Below, in pieces: positions 50,586 through 60,301 of a stretch of 64,000 bases of DNA; within the stretch, counting starts at the first letter, position 1; each line of letters opens with the position of its first letter. Under the pieces are notes generated by a model, which worked only from the letters and a program-made list of their open reading frames with translations, did not search any database and was not told where the DNA came from. Source of the stretch: Prinia subflava (taxonomy: Eukaryota; Chordata; Aves; Passeriformes; Cisticolidae); the NCBI RefSeq assembly GCF_021018805.1, contig NW_026960609.1:868001-932000 (forward strand), written 5' to 3'. Both the position numbers and the translations under genes were made by a program.

Positions 50586-50997
50586 TTTATTCTTTCTTAT
50601 CTCATAGTTCTTTCTGTGCTCTGCCAAGGTTCCTGCTGCAGCAGAGAACTGATGGTGACTGCCCCCTGGTCAGGCAGTCTCAATCCTTTTGTACCATTCC
50701 TCCAGCCCAACCATGGCCCATAATGTATTCTCTATTTACAACTAATTGCCAATACCTGTAACCTATGCTAATCATGTCATGTCTACTCTATATCAATCTC
50801 TTGTGACCCAGCACTGCAGAAGATGGAGGGCAAGAACAAGAAGGAAGAACAGGTCCATGCCATGATTCACCCATATTGGCTCTTCAGTCTCCATTCTAAG
50901 GCACCCCAAATTCTACTTTTTCACCCTGTGATAAACTAACTACTACTCATTTCACACTCTTGAGACTTTTAATTCCTCCTAGGCTCTGTGCCAAGGT

Positions 50998-51102
50998 TTC
51001 CAACCCCCCTGTACAGACTTCCAACCCCCCTGTACAGACTTCAAACCCCCCTGTACAGGTTCCAAACCTCCTGCTCGGGTCCCAGACCCCTTTGACAGGG
51101 TC
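50998..51102. repeat. 21-bp minisatellite, about 5 units
   Basis: Tandem units of TTCCAACCCCCCTGTACAGAC: three near-perfect copies then two or more diverged ones. The 21-bp period keeps one frame open as a 7-residue repeat (SNPPVQT) in a 72-codon ORF (50960-51178). Nothing else supports coding. Confidence 0.85.
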
Positions 51103-51110
51103 CCTGACCC

Positions 51111-52734
51111 TTCAGGGCGACCAGAGGGATGCCCTGGACTCCAACAGAGGGGAAGGAAGGCAGAAACAGCAGCTTTAATGCAAAGGTTCTTCCATAAAAA
51201 TGTGTATGGTTACTGCAAGGTGCAATCTACATCCTTAAAGGGAAGCATGCTGTTATAAAACTTTTCTGAAATACTGTCCCAGGCACTTCCAAAATGAGGG
51301 AGGAGGGGGAATAAAAAATCCAAACTAAGAGAGAAAAGAAGGGAAAACAAAGGAGGAAAATTTTGAGGACACGGAAATGGAAGGAGGTGAACCAATCACT
51401 CCCCACTGCACATTCTCCATCTGAGCCCATGAATATGCAAGTGAATATCTGAACAAACATTATCACTGACAGATTCCCTTCCACAGCATATTTGTGTTGC
51501 CATGCATATGAATAATTGCATTAGTAAGGCAGAAGGTCTAGTTCCCATATTTTACATCCATCTGTATTTTATCTGTGGCTATGCTTTGCACTCTAATTAT
51601 ATGGTGTTGGAAGCATCCATTTGTCTTTTTTCTTTACAGTGAACAACACTTTTTTTTTCCCAGCTCACTCAATGACTGAAAAAAAATGGAGCAAGAATAA
51701 AAAGTGACAGCTCAAGCTAAGTCTGGACAGAAAGGAGGCAAAAGAAAAGCATTTTAGTGAAGAGATGGAGTTCAGGTCATCTGCCGTCTGCTAGACCTCA
51801 TTTAATTATATATCTGCATAGCAGCAATCACTTTCCTGTCTTATCTCCCTTCCCTTTCTCCTCCTGTAAGTTCCATGACTATAATAGGTAGATTCAAAGA
51901 AATGTCATGACACTCTTTCCCAGCATGGGGGAACATGGCACAAGCACTTGTATCTAGCACTCTCTGTGACTCTTGTGTTTGGCACAAGTCATAGTGCCAG
52001 AGCTGCTCCCAGGCTTCAGGTATCCAGGGACCAATGTATTGTAACAGCATCCAGATCCTGGTATAGTTGTTATCAGCGCTCTCCCAGCTGATATATCTAA
52101 GTGGAAAACTCCTGAAAATCTGGCAGAGCATGCATGTCCTGGGCTACTGAATTTTGCAAGTCTCACCAATCCCACTCTGAGGTCAGGATAAGCACTTGTC
52201 AAATTTTTAACTCAGAGCAAATCCATTTTTGCAGATATTAGATTAATTCACTACTGAGCAGAAGGCCAGCACTATAGTACTTAAATGTAATTTATGCCTT
52301 ATCTGAAGATTTTAATGGGAATTATGTACTATATGATCTTGGCCTGGCCTTGGCACAAGGGTTATTTTCACCTGAAATGAACTACTGAAGGGCTGACAAC
52401 ATCCTTTGGAAGACAACCAGCAAGAAGTCATTACTCTTGGGATAGCTGTGAACTCCAGGAGAGTTAGAGAAATATTTCCTTCAAAGGCAGAAAGCAGTGT
52501 CATATAAAGGAACAAACACAAGTGCTGGGTTTATTGGCAAAGCTAAGATAGCAAGAGTAACTGAAAAGAGTTTGCTTCCACTCAATAAGAAACATCCTAA
52601 TAGTTTTGAATAGTGTTAATGTCTGCTCCTTGCCTAAAGTTTAAATTATTTTCACAAACCAATTAAGTCAAGATGATGAAATTGTCCTATCGTATAGAGC
52701 ACATCTATTTACAGAATGGATGTGTTCTGTACCA
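51111..52734. other. Intergenic, nothing recognised
   Basis: AT-rich unique sequence with a purine-rich patch near 51290-51400. No gene was identified. Confidence 0.55.
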
Positions 52735-53390
52735 ATAAGAATCATATAATCATTTAGGTTGTAAAAGACCTTTAAGGTCATCAAGTCCAACTGGTAACCC
52801 AGAACCACCAAGTCCATCACTAAACCATGTCACTAATGCCCCATTTACAAGTCTTCTAAATTCCTCCAGGGATGGTGATTCCACCACTTCTCTGGGCAGC
52901 TTGTTCCAGTGTTTGACAACCCCAGCTCTTCACCTTGTTGACCCTCATACAGTTGGCCTCAGCCATTGATCCAACCTGTCCAGATCCCTCTGCAGAGGCT
53001 TCCTACCTCCAGCAGATCAACATTCCCACCATCATTAGGCTCTAGACAATGCAACCACTCTCCAACATACAGGGCTACCTCACCACCTCTCCTTCTTGCC
53101 TATCCCTACACCCATTGTAGTATCCATTACAACACTCCAGCTATGTGAATCAACCCACACTTTTGCCATGATGGCAAATTATGTCATACTTTTCCTGCTG
53201 CACCTTGGTTTCCAGCTCCTCCTTTTGATTGCCTATGCCACATACACTGGTGTAGATGCACTTCAGCTGAGCTATTGATCCTGCCACCTTTTAAGGGTCG
53301 AAGCCTTAATTCCTACATGATCATTCCCAGGAACTTCCGTTGTTTCTAACACATCAGTAACCCTCATGTCTCTGCTGCTAAGGATATTTT
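52735..53390 (-). mobile_element. CR1 LINE 3' fragment
   Basis: Minus-strand CR1 with clear landmarks. These are the 'AGAATCATATAATCATTTAGGTTG...TCATCAAGTCCAAC' terminus, 'CCTCCAGGGATGGTGATTCCACCACTTCTCTGGGCAGC', and further in 'GGTGTAGATGCACTTCAGCTGAGCTATTGATCCTGCCACC'. It is 5'-truncated, and short ORFs inside are fragments. Confidence 0.88.
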
Positions 53391-53795
53391 AACAGGAAAA
53401 TTTATTATCTGAGTATTTTTTAACTGTGTTCTTCAGTCCTGTGCATTTGATTGTCATCATCTAGAGCCAAAACAGCCTCTGGGTACCACTTTTTTAGCAA
53501 TTCAGAAGATTTATGCACCTCTTGCTGTGCTGAATGCCATTCTTTGAGTAAGTACAGAGCACTGAAACTTTCTTTTAAGAAATGAGGGAGGAGGAGGAAA
53601 GATTAAAGGGGCTCATGTGCTTCTTACATAAAATTTGAGGAGCTGATGAAAAGCAATTTGATTAAAATATGATTGAAAGTATGTTCTGTGGCATGCCCGA
53701 GGCTGATGTTTTTCAATGACATAGGTGCATGGGGGAGAAGGGGAGAGATTGGTTATCAATATTTCTGGGGTTTTTTTCACTACATTAATACCTAA
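53391..53795. other. Spacer before provirus P2
   Basis: Unique sequence with a T-rich stretch near 53770. It ends at the P2 TSD copy TCTTG (53796-53800). Confidence 0.55.
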
Positions 53796-53800
53796 TCTTG

Positions 53801-54503
53801 TGTGAAAAATGTGAGATGATTAATTCATGTTCTTATGATAAACTGGAAATTATAAAGCTGTATAAATTTATATCAGGTAAAAGTCTATGCTTCAGGAGGT
53901 TTCTGCAGCAGATGGTGAAACTGAGCACCCTGAAAATCAGGCGTCTCCATTCAGAAGGGAACAAAAGACTTTGCAGCCTTCTCAAGTATTGGGAGGGGAC
54001 CTGTTGAGATGAGCCGGATCAGCAACTCACACCTCGGGAGCCACTTTCACAGACCATCAAACAATATCACCCATATCTCGAACATTCATCAACTATAAGG
54101 ATCCATAAAAACTGAATATTAACACATGGACTTGGGAGGGGAGCTCTTTTTCAATCTGACCGGAGACGAATTTGGGTTTGAATAGCTAACCAAGAAACAA
54201 AGGGAAGTATGGGGAAATATTGCCAGAGGCAGAATAAAGAGTATAAAAACCAAGCCTCGAACATGGCAAATTTGTGAACCCAGCTAGAGACACCGGCTGC
54301 CAGGTCCTGTGTCTCTGGGGTCACCCTTGACTCTACTTTTCCCGGGAGAACTTCTGTCAAGTAAGTTTCGCTGTTCGTGGGGTTCGTATTGTTTTGTTTT
54401 TATTGTTTGAAATTGTTATAATTTGATTCTAAATTTTGTGATTTGGATGTTAATAAACCAAACTATTGAATTTGGCAATAAATTTGTCCTGGCGTTTATA
54501 ACA
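53801..54503 (+). repeat. P2 5' LTR
   Basis: TGTGAAAAATG...TTATAACA, 703 bp. TATAAAA lies at 54242-54248 and polyadenylation signals AATAAA at 54452-54457 and 54477-54482. It also contains a CAAGTAAGT donor-like site near 54358. Identical by eye to 60302-61004. Confidence 0.97.
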
Positions 54504-54507
54504 ATTT

Positions 54508-54525
54508 TGACGCCCAACAGCGGGG
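54508..54525 (+). promoter_or_regulatory. P2 candidate primer-binding site
   Basis: Four bases after the LTR comes TGACGCCCAACAGCGGGG. A canonical PBS begins TGG. Here TGA stands in its place, so the tRNA partner cannot be named with confidence. Confidence 0.45.
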
Positions 54526-55240
54526 CCAGTTTTGAATATTCTACGGATCCCTGCTTCTGACCGGGGGGCGCCCCGCCGTAAAAAGCGGCCTGGCAGAGCG
54601 GGTAAGTCCGGAAGAACTAACTGGCTTTACGAACCCAGAACCCACGAGAGCGAAGGGATTAGGCATTAGGACAAGCTAGCTTGGGGGGGGCTCGGGAACT
54701 CAGCAGGGGTTTTCCCCTGGAACCGCGGTATTGTTTCACTCGTAAAAATCTAAGTGCACGAAGAATCCACGCAGGAAAAGGACCTTAAGTATAGCGTGGT
54801 TGAGTGGGGGTGACCAAGTGCTTGAGAACGTGTATGTGCGTGTGAGTGTGTGTGAATGAGACGTGATTTATCACGAAGCGAGAGCGGACCTTAAGGTCGC
54901 GTTTCCGCTGCTCCCGCGAGGGACACGGCCGACCGACGGGGAAGCGGTTGGAACGTGTGATATTTCGCTTCGTGTGTGAGTGTTACCCGACGGGGTGGGG
55001 GAGGTCACCAGGGGGTCCTGAAGGAAAGAGGACGTCCCTTTTTGAGTTCGGGGACGAGTAAGCCTTCTTGACCGCGACCAGGTGGGGTCGGTTAGTTTTT
55101 TTCGGTGGCGGTTACAGAGCCCCGCCGTTAACCGAACATCCACGGAACGGTCATCCGTTGGATCATTAAGTTAACGGCATCGAGTTCGGAAACTCGGGAT
55201 TTAATTTTTGGTATCCCATAACTTCTGTGCCACGGGGAGT
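54526..55240 (+). other. P2 leader with splice donor
   Basis: A leader of over 700 nt, GC- and CpG-richer than its surroundings. GCGG|GTAAGT at 54598-54607 matches the splice donor consensus. A packaging signal is expected here. No long ORF. Confidence 0.65.
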
Positions 55241-56113
55241 ATGGGATCGGATCTTAGCAGAGATCGGGAGGATTCCTTAAGGGAAACCTCAGCGAGGGCT
55301 GCTCTTGAAATTCCTCGGAAAAGTCCATTAGGAAAGTTGTTGCAAGGTTGGCAAGAATGCCCAATTAGGAGAGAAGCATCTAAAGATCGGATGATTTATT
55401 TGTGTATGAATGTTTGGGGAGGAAAGGAGATAGGACCTAATATTATATGGCCTGTGTTTGGTACTTTTGACGAATGGGCGTGGGAAGCTCTGTGGGAACA
55501 TGTAGCGAAGAAGAAAAGGAGAGAATTTGAGGAATTGGCATATGTTCTGTTATGGTATGAGGTACGAGTAAAGCTGTGTTCTGAGGAAAGGGAAACACGG
55601 AATGAACTGGACTACGGGATAAACTTCTCTCACGGCTCGGTGGCCCCCGTCCTGCCAGCCCCTACCCTTTCCTCCTCCCCGGCCTTCTCAGTGGCAGAGT
55701 TAGCACTGCCATCCGAGACCCATGCGGAGCCCCGAGCTCAGCGGCCACTCCAGAAACCTCCCTCCCGTTCAAGGAGATTCCTGAGAGGGAATCCTGCCCC
55801 CGTTTCTGGTCCTGACCCCGCACCTCGGCCACCGACGCTAAAATATGGAGAAAAAGAGAAGAAGGGTAAGGAAAACGAAGGGTGGAAGAATAAACCAGAC
55901 AGGTATACACCAGTTAGAGCCCTGGCTAAAACCAGGACCCCCGAAGGAGATCTTGAAGAGCCCGGGAGGGATTCGGGGTGGGACAATTGGTGTGAGAGCA
56001 AGAATGGCCCGGGAGGAAAAATGGGGAAAAAGAAGCATTCCCGTAAGAAATTTGACAGTAGAGCAAAACAGAAATTACCAAAGGTGAATTGGAATGCATT
56101 AGAGAATAACTAG
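55241..56113 (+). CDS. gag: P2 gag-like protein (matrix plus basic/Pro-rich tail), intact ORF
   Basis: The ATG at 55241 gives MGSDLSRD, with Gly2 as expected for an N-myristoylated retroviral matrix protein. Upstream in-frame codons have no ATG. Residues about 28-115 resemble gammaretroviral matrix: PLGKLLQGW, IIWPVFGTFDEWAWEAL, then a Lys/Arg-rich patch. Residues about 145-215 are Pro/Ser/Ala-rich (a p12-like linker). The tail (about 215-290) is strongly basic and charged, with no CCHC knuckle. Capsid is absent; an ordinary gammaretroviral Gag is about 500 residues. The 290-codon frame has no disruption. If made, it would be a membrane-binding partial Gag. Its function is unknown: structural helper, interfering protein, or simply not yet decayed. 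Confidence 0.75.
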   Translation: MGSDLSRDREDSLRETSARAALEIPRKSPLGKLLQGWQECPIRREASKDRMIYLCMNVWGGKEIGPNIIWPVFGTFDEWAWEALWEHVAKKKRREFEELAYVLLWYEVRVKLCSEERETRNELDYGINFSHGSVAPVLPAPTLSSSPAFSVAELALPSETHAEPRAQRPLQKPPSRSRRFLRGNPAPVSGPDPAPRPPTLKYGEKEKKGKENEGWKNKPDRYTPVRALAKTRTPEGDLEEPGRDSGWDNWCESKNGPGGKMGKKKHSRKKFDSRAKQKLPKVNWNALENN

Positions 56114-57640
56114 TGGTGTTGGGAAGCGTGCAAATTAGAAATGCGAGAATTCACGTGAGTCTGCAAAAGGAGAAAAAGGTAGAAAAGGGATTAAAAGGAA
56201 TCTTGCCTACTCTTTTCCTTGGTGGTGGTAGATCTTTTACTTCAGGCTGAATACATTTTGGAGACTCCCTAGAGCTGTGTATTTTGCTTTAAGAGTTTTT
56301 TTCTCCTGGACGAGATCGGCGGAGTTGTTGTTTTTTTTCTTTTCACTAACGTGGGAATGGAACGAAACCCGCCCCTTCCCGCAAGCGGCAGGGCGAGTCA
56401 GTCCATGGTTGCCGGGAGACGAAGGAAAGCAGCAGTTTTAAAGTGACTAGACGAGGCTGCCCGGGGCAGAAAACCGCTCTGTAAGGCGAAATAGGAAGCA
56501 AAAATGGATAAAAGTATTGAGAGAAGAGGCCAAGAATGAGAGCTATACTTATGCGTAGGAAATACCTAGGTGTTTGTTCTTGAAAAGCTGAAAATATATC
56601 TTCCTTTTAGTTGTCTGTCTACTGCATGTGAGGATTTTGTGCAAATCAAAAGGTTGATAGTATGGTGGATGTAGCTCGTCTATGTTTGAAACAATTGCTA
56701 CATTTTGAATTCGGATTGTTAGCTTGAGCAGGAATATGGCATTTGTGTTGGCAGACAGTGTACTGCAAGGGTTTTGTGTGTTTCAGTTTTTCTTTCAAAA
56801 GGTTGAAGCATGTGGCCGGTGAAGTCCAAATTAAAGCGGCTGTTGAGAGGCAGGAAACTAAATCTTTCTGTCGAGATAGTGTTAGAATGGTAATTGGAGT
56901 CAGGATTCTAGTATTAAGTTGGGAAAGTGGTATAATTCTCTGTGTTGGTAGTTACAGGATTTTTCTTTATTCTTTGCAGTTCCTATTCTGTATGTATTTT
57001 ATCTAGTTGGGAACCGGGATTCTTAATTTTAATTATTGACTCCTTAGAAGGAGATGGTTTGTGTTGTCCCTTTGATATTATGTCTTCTTACTTGCTCCTC
57101 AATTTGGAGGATGTGAACCTTGAGGTTGCCCTGGTGCCTGTGTTTTCAGGGGTGGAGAGTAAGTGATGTATGAGAGGCAGCATTTTGTCACCGGTGTTAA
57201 GTTTGGTCGGTGTTTGCTTGTGTATTTAAGTTTAATAATACGCAAGAATGGATAGAAAATACAGGAGCTTTACTTTGGGAATTAGGCACAAGTTATCTCG
57301 AGTTTGCTTGTTAAGAAAGGCTAAGTTTGTGAAGTTTTTTGGACTGAAGTAAAAAGCAGTAGTGTTAATGTTCTGATAATTGTACTAGATAAGGCTGTCT
57401 GATTACCGGGGCCTGATGTTTACAGTGACTCCTGGCTTTGGAAAACTTTTCTGAGTTTTAAGTTCCGAATTTAAGTAATGCATGGTTTATTACAGAGTAA
57501 GTTCTGCTCTTTGTAATAGTTTCTTCTATTTGGTGTGCTTTGTTTTTTTCTGTCTTGTTAAAATACTCCCCCAGGATTATGGGTGAGGTCTTAAGTTTTT
57601 CTCTTAATTTGTACAAATTTTGCTTAAAGTTATCCTTTAT
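56114..57640 (+). other. P2 internal region of unknown origin
   Basis: About 1.5 kb with no recognisable capsid, nucleocapsid or protease in any frame. The first part (about 56340-56490) is GC- and CpG-richer and contains GTTGCCGGGAGAC. The rest is T-rich with several ORFs under 90 codons. It sits where capsid to RT should be. It could be decayed retroviral sequence from an ancestral copy, or captured non-viral sequence. Confidence 0.5.
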
Positions 57641-57689
57641 TAAGTTGTACTGCTCACTGATTGTTTGAATTGGCTCCCTGATGAAGTGA

Positions 57690-58322
57690 AGAAGTCACTT
57701 CAGCTACTGCTGCAGGATTGTATCTTGCCACACTGAAATAGGGGTCTGCAGCTGATCCTGTCTGTGAGAAATGGTTTGTAGACGGATCTGCACGAGTAGT
57801 TGACGGGAACTGCCCCGGTATATTAACCGGGAGTTCCAGCTTTTCGTGGATGTTAGCAATCACACGGCGTATGGAGTTCTTACACAGGAGTGGGCGGGAG
57901 CCAGGAAACCGGTGGGGTATGTTTTAAAGTTATTAGATCCTGTTAGCCAAGGATGGCCCACATGCTTACAGGCAATTGTGGCCGTGGCTTTGATGGTAGA
58001 GGAGGCAAAGAAAGTAACTTTCGGTGCCCCTTTGGTAATGTATACCCCTCAAAATGTTAGGAGTATATTGCAACAGAATGCAGATAAGTGGCTTACTGAA
58101 TCCCGGCTATTGAAATATGAGGCAATTCTGGTAAATTCCCCGGAGTTAGAACTCCGTACTGCTGCGGCTCGAAACCCCGCCCAGTTTCTGTCCTGGGGAG
58201 GATCTGAGGAGTGTAGTCACAGTTGCTACGAGGCAGTGGAATTACAAACCAAAATAAGAAGTGTCGCCATCAAGCTAACAGCAGAGCTGAAAGGTCCGAT
58301 AGTACTTCTGGAATTGTGTTAA
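57690..58322 (+). pseudogene. pol: P2 pol fragment, scrambled RT/RNase H
   Basis: The frame through 57846-58322 matches the gammaretroviral RT thumb/connection (VLTQEWAGARKPVGY, then LDPVSQGWPTCLQAI, WLTESRLLKYEAIL, NPAQFL). The preceding 60-70 bp (about 57765-57830), in another frame, carries WFVDGSA. That is an RNase H active-site-type motif which normally lies downstream of NPA, so the order is inverted. The catalytic YxDD palm is missing. This indicates deletion and rearrangement before P2 inserted. No active enzyme is encoded. Confidence 0.8.
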
Positions 58323-59382
58323 TTTTGCTGATCATTAGGGGTGGCTGAAGCAAGGGTGAGAAGCAGTTGTGAAGGCAGATGCTTCTTGGAGGCTGAGTGA
58401 GAATGGCCATGGCAGGGTGCACATCGAAAATAGGGACAGAAGGTGGTCCCATTGTCTCACTCAAGTTGCTTCCTTCTTTTGGCTGTGTGTATCTGAGAAT
58501 GTGCTGAGTAGGGGTCTGGAATATAAATTTGTAGTTCAGTTAATTAGCAGTAGTGCAGACTCATTGCACTGAGACTGTAGAAACTGAGGGAAGATGTGTG
58601 TAACCTTAACAACTGATTGTCCTGGAAACTGCTGTTGTCACAGAGCATTGTAGGATACTGGGTTTTATGAATGTTTGTCTGTATACCAAATCACTCTGAA
58701 TGTGCTGAGTTTGGTTCTTGAAATAAGCCCAAATTGTTTGTGCTTGTCTATGATTTTTTAACTGAATTTTTCTTTAAAAAGCTAAAACCTGTGTTAATGC
58801 TATGGGATTTGGAGTAGTCTTAGTGTTTATTGTTTACTCGCTATATATCCAGTGGACATTGTCAGAAGTATTGGTAGAATGTAAAAAGAATTTTTTGTAT
58901 GTTTCAGTATAAACCTCGTTTAATAAGAAGTAAAATTCTCTTTCTGTTAATTTTAATTTTTCCTGTAACAGTACAAGAAGATTTTTTTTTTTTGAGTTCT
59001 TTAAATTCTAGATAAGGAATTAAATCATTCTTGGGTGAAAAGAAGATTTTGAGTCGTATGAAGAATTGTAAATTATTCTGTATAAAGGGGATGAGTGAAT
59101 TATGAGCTAGAAAACTCATTCAAATATTCAGATTGTCTGAATAATAGTCGTAGCATGTTTTCTTCCTGTAAGGTATTTCCAGAGATTTTTCAAAAAGTAT
59201 GGTTAAAAATTAAACTTGCATTATACCTAGATCTGAATTGATAAATTTAATTTGAAGCCAGCTGTGAGAGAGCTTCAAGATGTTAATTTATAAAATCAGG
59301 TAGATTCTGGAAAAAGAGGGTTTTTTTTGTTCATGTGACAAAGGTGTAGTCTGTGCTAACCCCTCAGTTTTGGAGGGTTCCC
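58323..59382 (+). other. P2 non-coding segment before the splice acceptor
   Basis: AT-rich sequence of about 1 kb with no recognisable integrase or env. Only short ORFs are present. Confidence 0.5.
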
Positions 59383-59400
59383 CTGTTTTGTTTTTAACAG
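59383..59400 (+). promoter_or_regulatory. P2 predicted splice acceptor
   Basis: The tract CTGTTTTGTTTTTAACAG, ending at 59400, is a strong pyrimidine tract plus AG. It lies in the usual position for the subgenomic (env-type) mRNA of a retrovirus, paired with the leader donor at 54601/54602. Predicted only. Confidence 0.6.
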
Positions 59401-59490
59401 GTGTTAGTACGGAAGAACATCAGGAAGGGTGAATCCGGAGCTCCAGAAATTTAAAGAGAAGGAACTCCACCCCCAGGATATCAGAAACAA

Positions 59491-59745
59491 ATGGCAGAAG
59501 AAATATCCATGTGCTGCTCTGAACCTGGATGCCCCTGCAATCCATATATCCATTTCAAATGCAATTATTGTCTTGAAATTTGGGTGGTGCACTGCAAGTG
59601 GGGGTGGAGGTCGCTGGGGTTATGCCACAGGTGTTCTGAGGAAGAACAGACTCTGACTATGCAATTCTTAGACTGTGCCACACGTTTGGGATTGATAGAA
59701 CCAGATTATCCCGGGTGGTATTCAATATACGAAAAAAGGGGTTAA
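59491..59745 (+). CDS. P2 putative accessory ORF 1, Cys-rich 84 aa
   Basis: The first ATG after the predicted acceptor at 59400, in strong context (ACAAATGG: A at -3, G at +4). The 84-residue product has ten Cys, including CC at 8-9, C14/C16, CNYC (24-27), HC (34-35) and CHRC (45-48), then an acidic, aromatic C-terminus. Two CxxC pairs and the adjacent His/Cys suggest a small metal-binding domain. No signal peptide is evident. I do not recognise a family. It replaces the position of env, which gammaretroviruses normally express from this kind of spliced mRNA. It could be a remnant frame, a captured host segment or a true regulatory gene. Confidence 0.5.
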   Translation: MAEEISMCCSEPGCPCNPYIHFKCNYCLEIWVVHCKWGWRSLGLCHRCSEEEQTLTMQFLDCATRLGLIEPDYPGWYSIYEKRG

Positions 59746-59862
59746 AGGGAAAATTGGATCTAAAGGCCCAAGTGTTAGCCACTGAGTGCCGTAGAACTAA
59801 GGTAGTGCCGTGTGTGGCAGAGCAAGTAAAGTAATCTCGGTGGGGAGCTTTTAAAAGGAGGT

Positions 59863-60075
59863 ATGCCGCCCGAACCACCCCGAGGGTCCGAGCAGAGAGC
59901 CCCTGCTGTCGCGAAGAGAAAAACTTCCCCGTTGTTCGGTTGCCACCCGACAGACGCTGGGCCAGACAGAGGGAAGCTTCTGCGGATCACTCTAGGGAGT
60001 GTGAACCAGGCTGTGCGCTCGGTGAAGGGCCAGCCCTGTGACATATGGCTCCTCCAAAAAGGTTACCCCTGTTAA
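59863..60075 (+). CDS. P2 putative accessory ORF 2, 70 aa
   Basis: An ATG at 59863 (GGTATGCC; G at -3) opens a 70-codon frame. Its first half is basic and Pro-rich (MPPEPPRGSEQR, AVAKRKTSP). The second half has LLRITLGSVNQAV and two Cys near the end. It starts 118 bp after ORF 1 ends. It might be an env or ORF 1-related remnant; no family was recognised. Codon-level evidence for selection is not available here. Confidence 0.3.
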   Translation: MPPEPPRGSEQRAPAVAKRKTSPLFGCHPTDAGPDRGKLLRITLGSVNQAVRSVKGQPCDIWLLQKGYPC

Positions 60076-60275
60076 GACACAAGTAACTGGCTGGCACTCA
60101 AAGGCAGTCAGGGACATGGGAATTGGAAAGATAGAGGAAAAGCAGAAAAGGCAAACATGGTTCAAGAATCGCTGGTGAGGTGTTTCTTCAAGGAACGAGA
60201 AACTCAAGAGAGGAATTTTAAGTAGATTTAAAGAAAAATCTAAAATGATGACGATGCGAACATGAATTAAATGGT

Positions 60276-60301
60276 TAACAAAAGAAAAGAAATGGGGGAA
60301 T
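60276..60301 (+). promoter_or_regulatory. P2 polypurine tract
   Basis: AACAAAAGAAAAGAAATGGGGGAAT abuts the TG of the 3' LTR. Purine-rich with a terminal G-run, as expected for the plus-strand primer. Confidence 0.8.

Larger units (their letters stand above)
48665..50960 (-). mobile_element. Older LTR remnant hosting LTR A copy 3
   Basis: The two pieces 48665-48820 and 50591-~50960 read as one minus-strand LTR-like sequence. AATAAAC lies exactly at the insertion point and a GC-richer R/U5-like segment (CTTCTGCTTCTGGCGCGAGG) follows. The outer ends are not defined and no TSD was found. The LTR A copy 2 insertion abuts its left edge. Confidence 0.55.

Noticed and set aside
50998..51102. CRISPR-like tandem repeat
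   Set aside because: Units are contiguous without spacers, in a eukaryotic context; it is a minisatellite.
59429..59656. Alternative 75-codon frame overlapping ORF 1
   Set aside because: It begins at GTG, not ATG, and the frame has no recognisable content.
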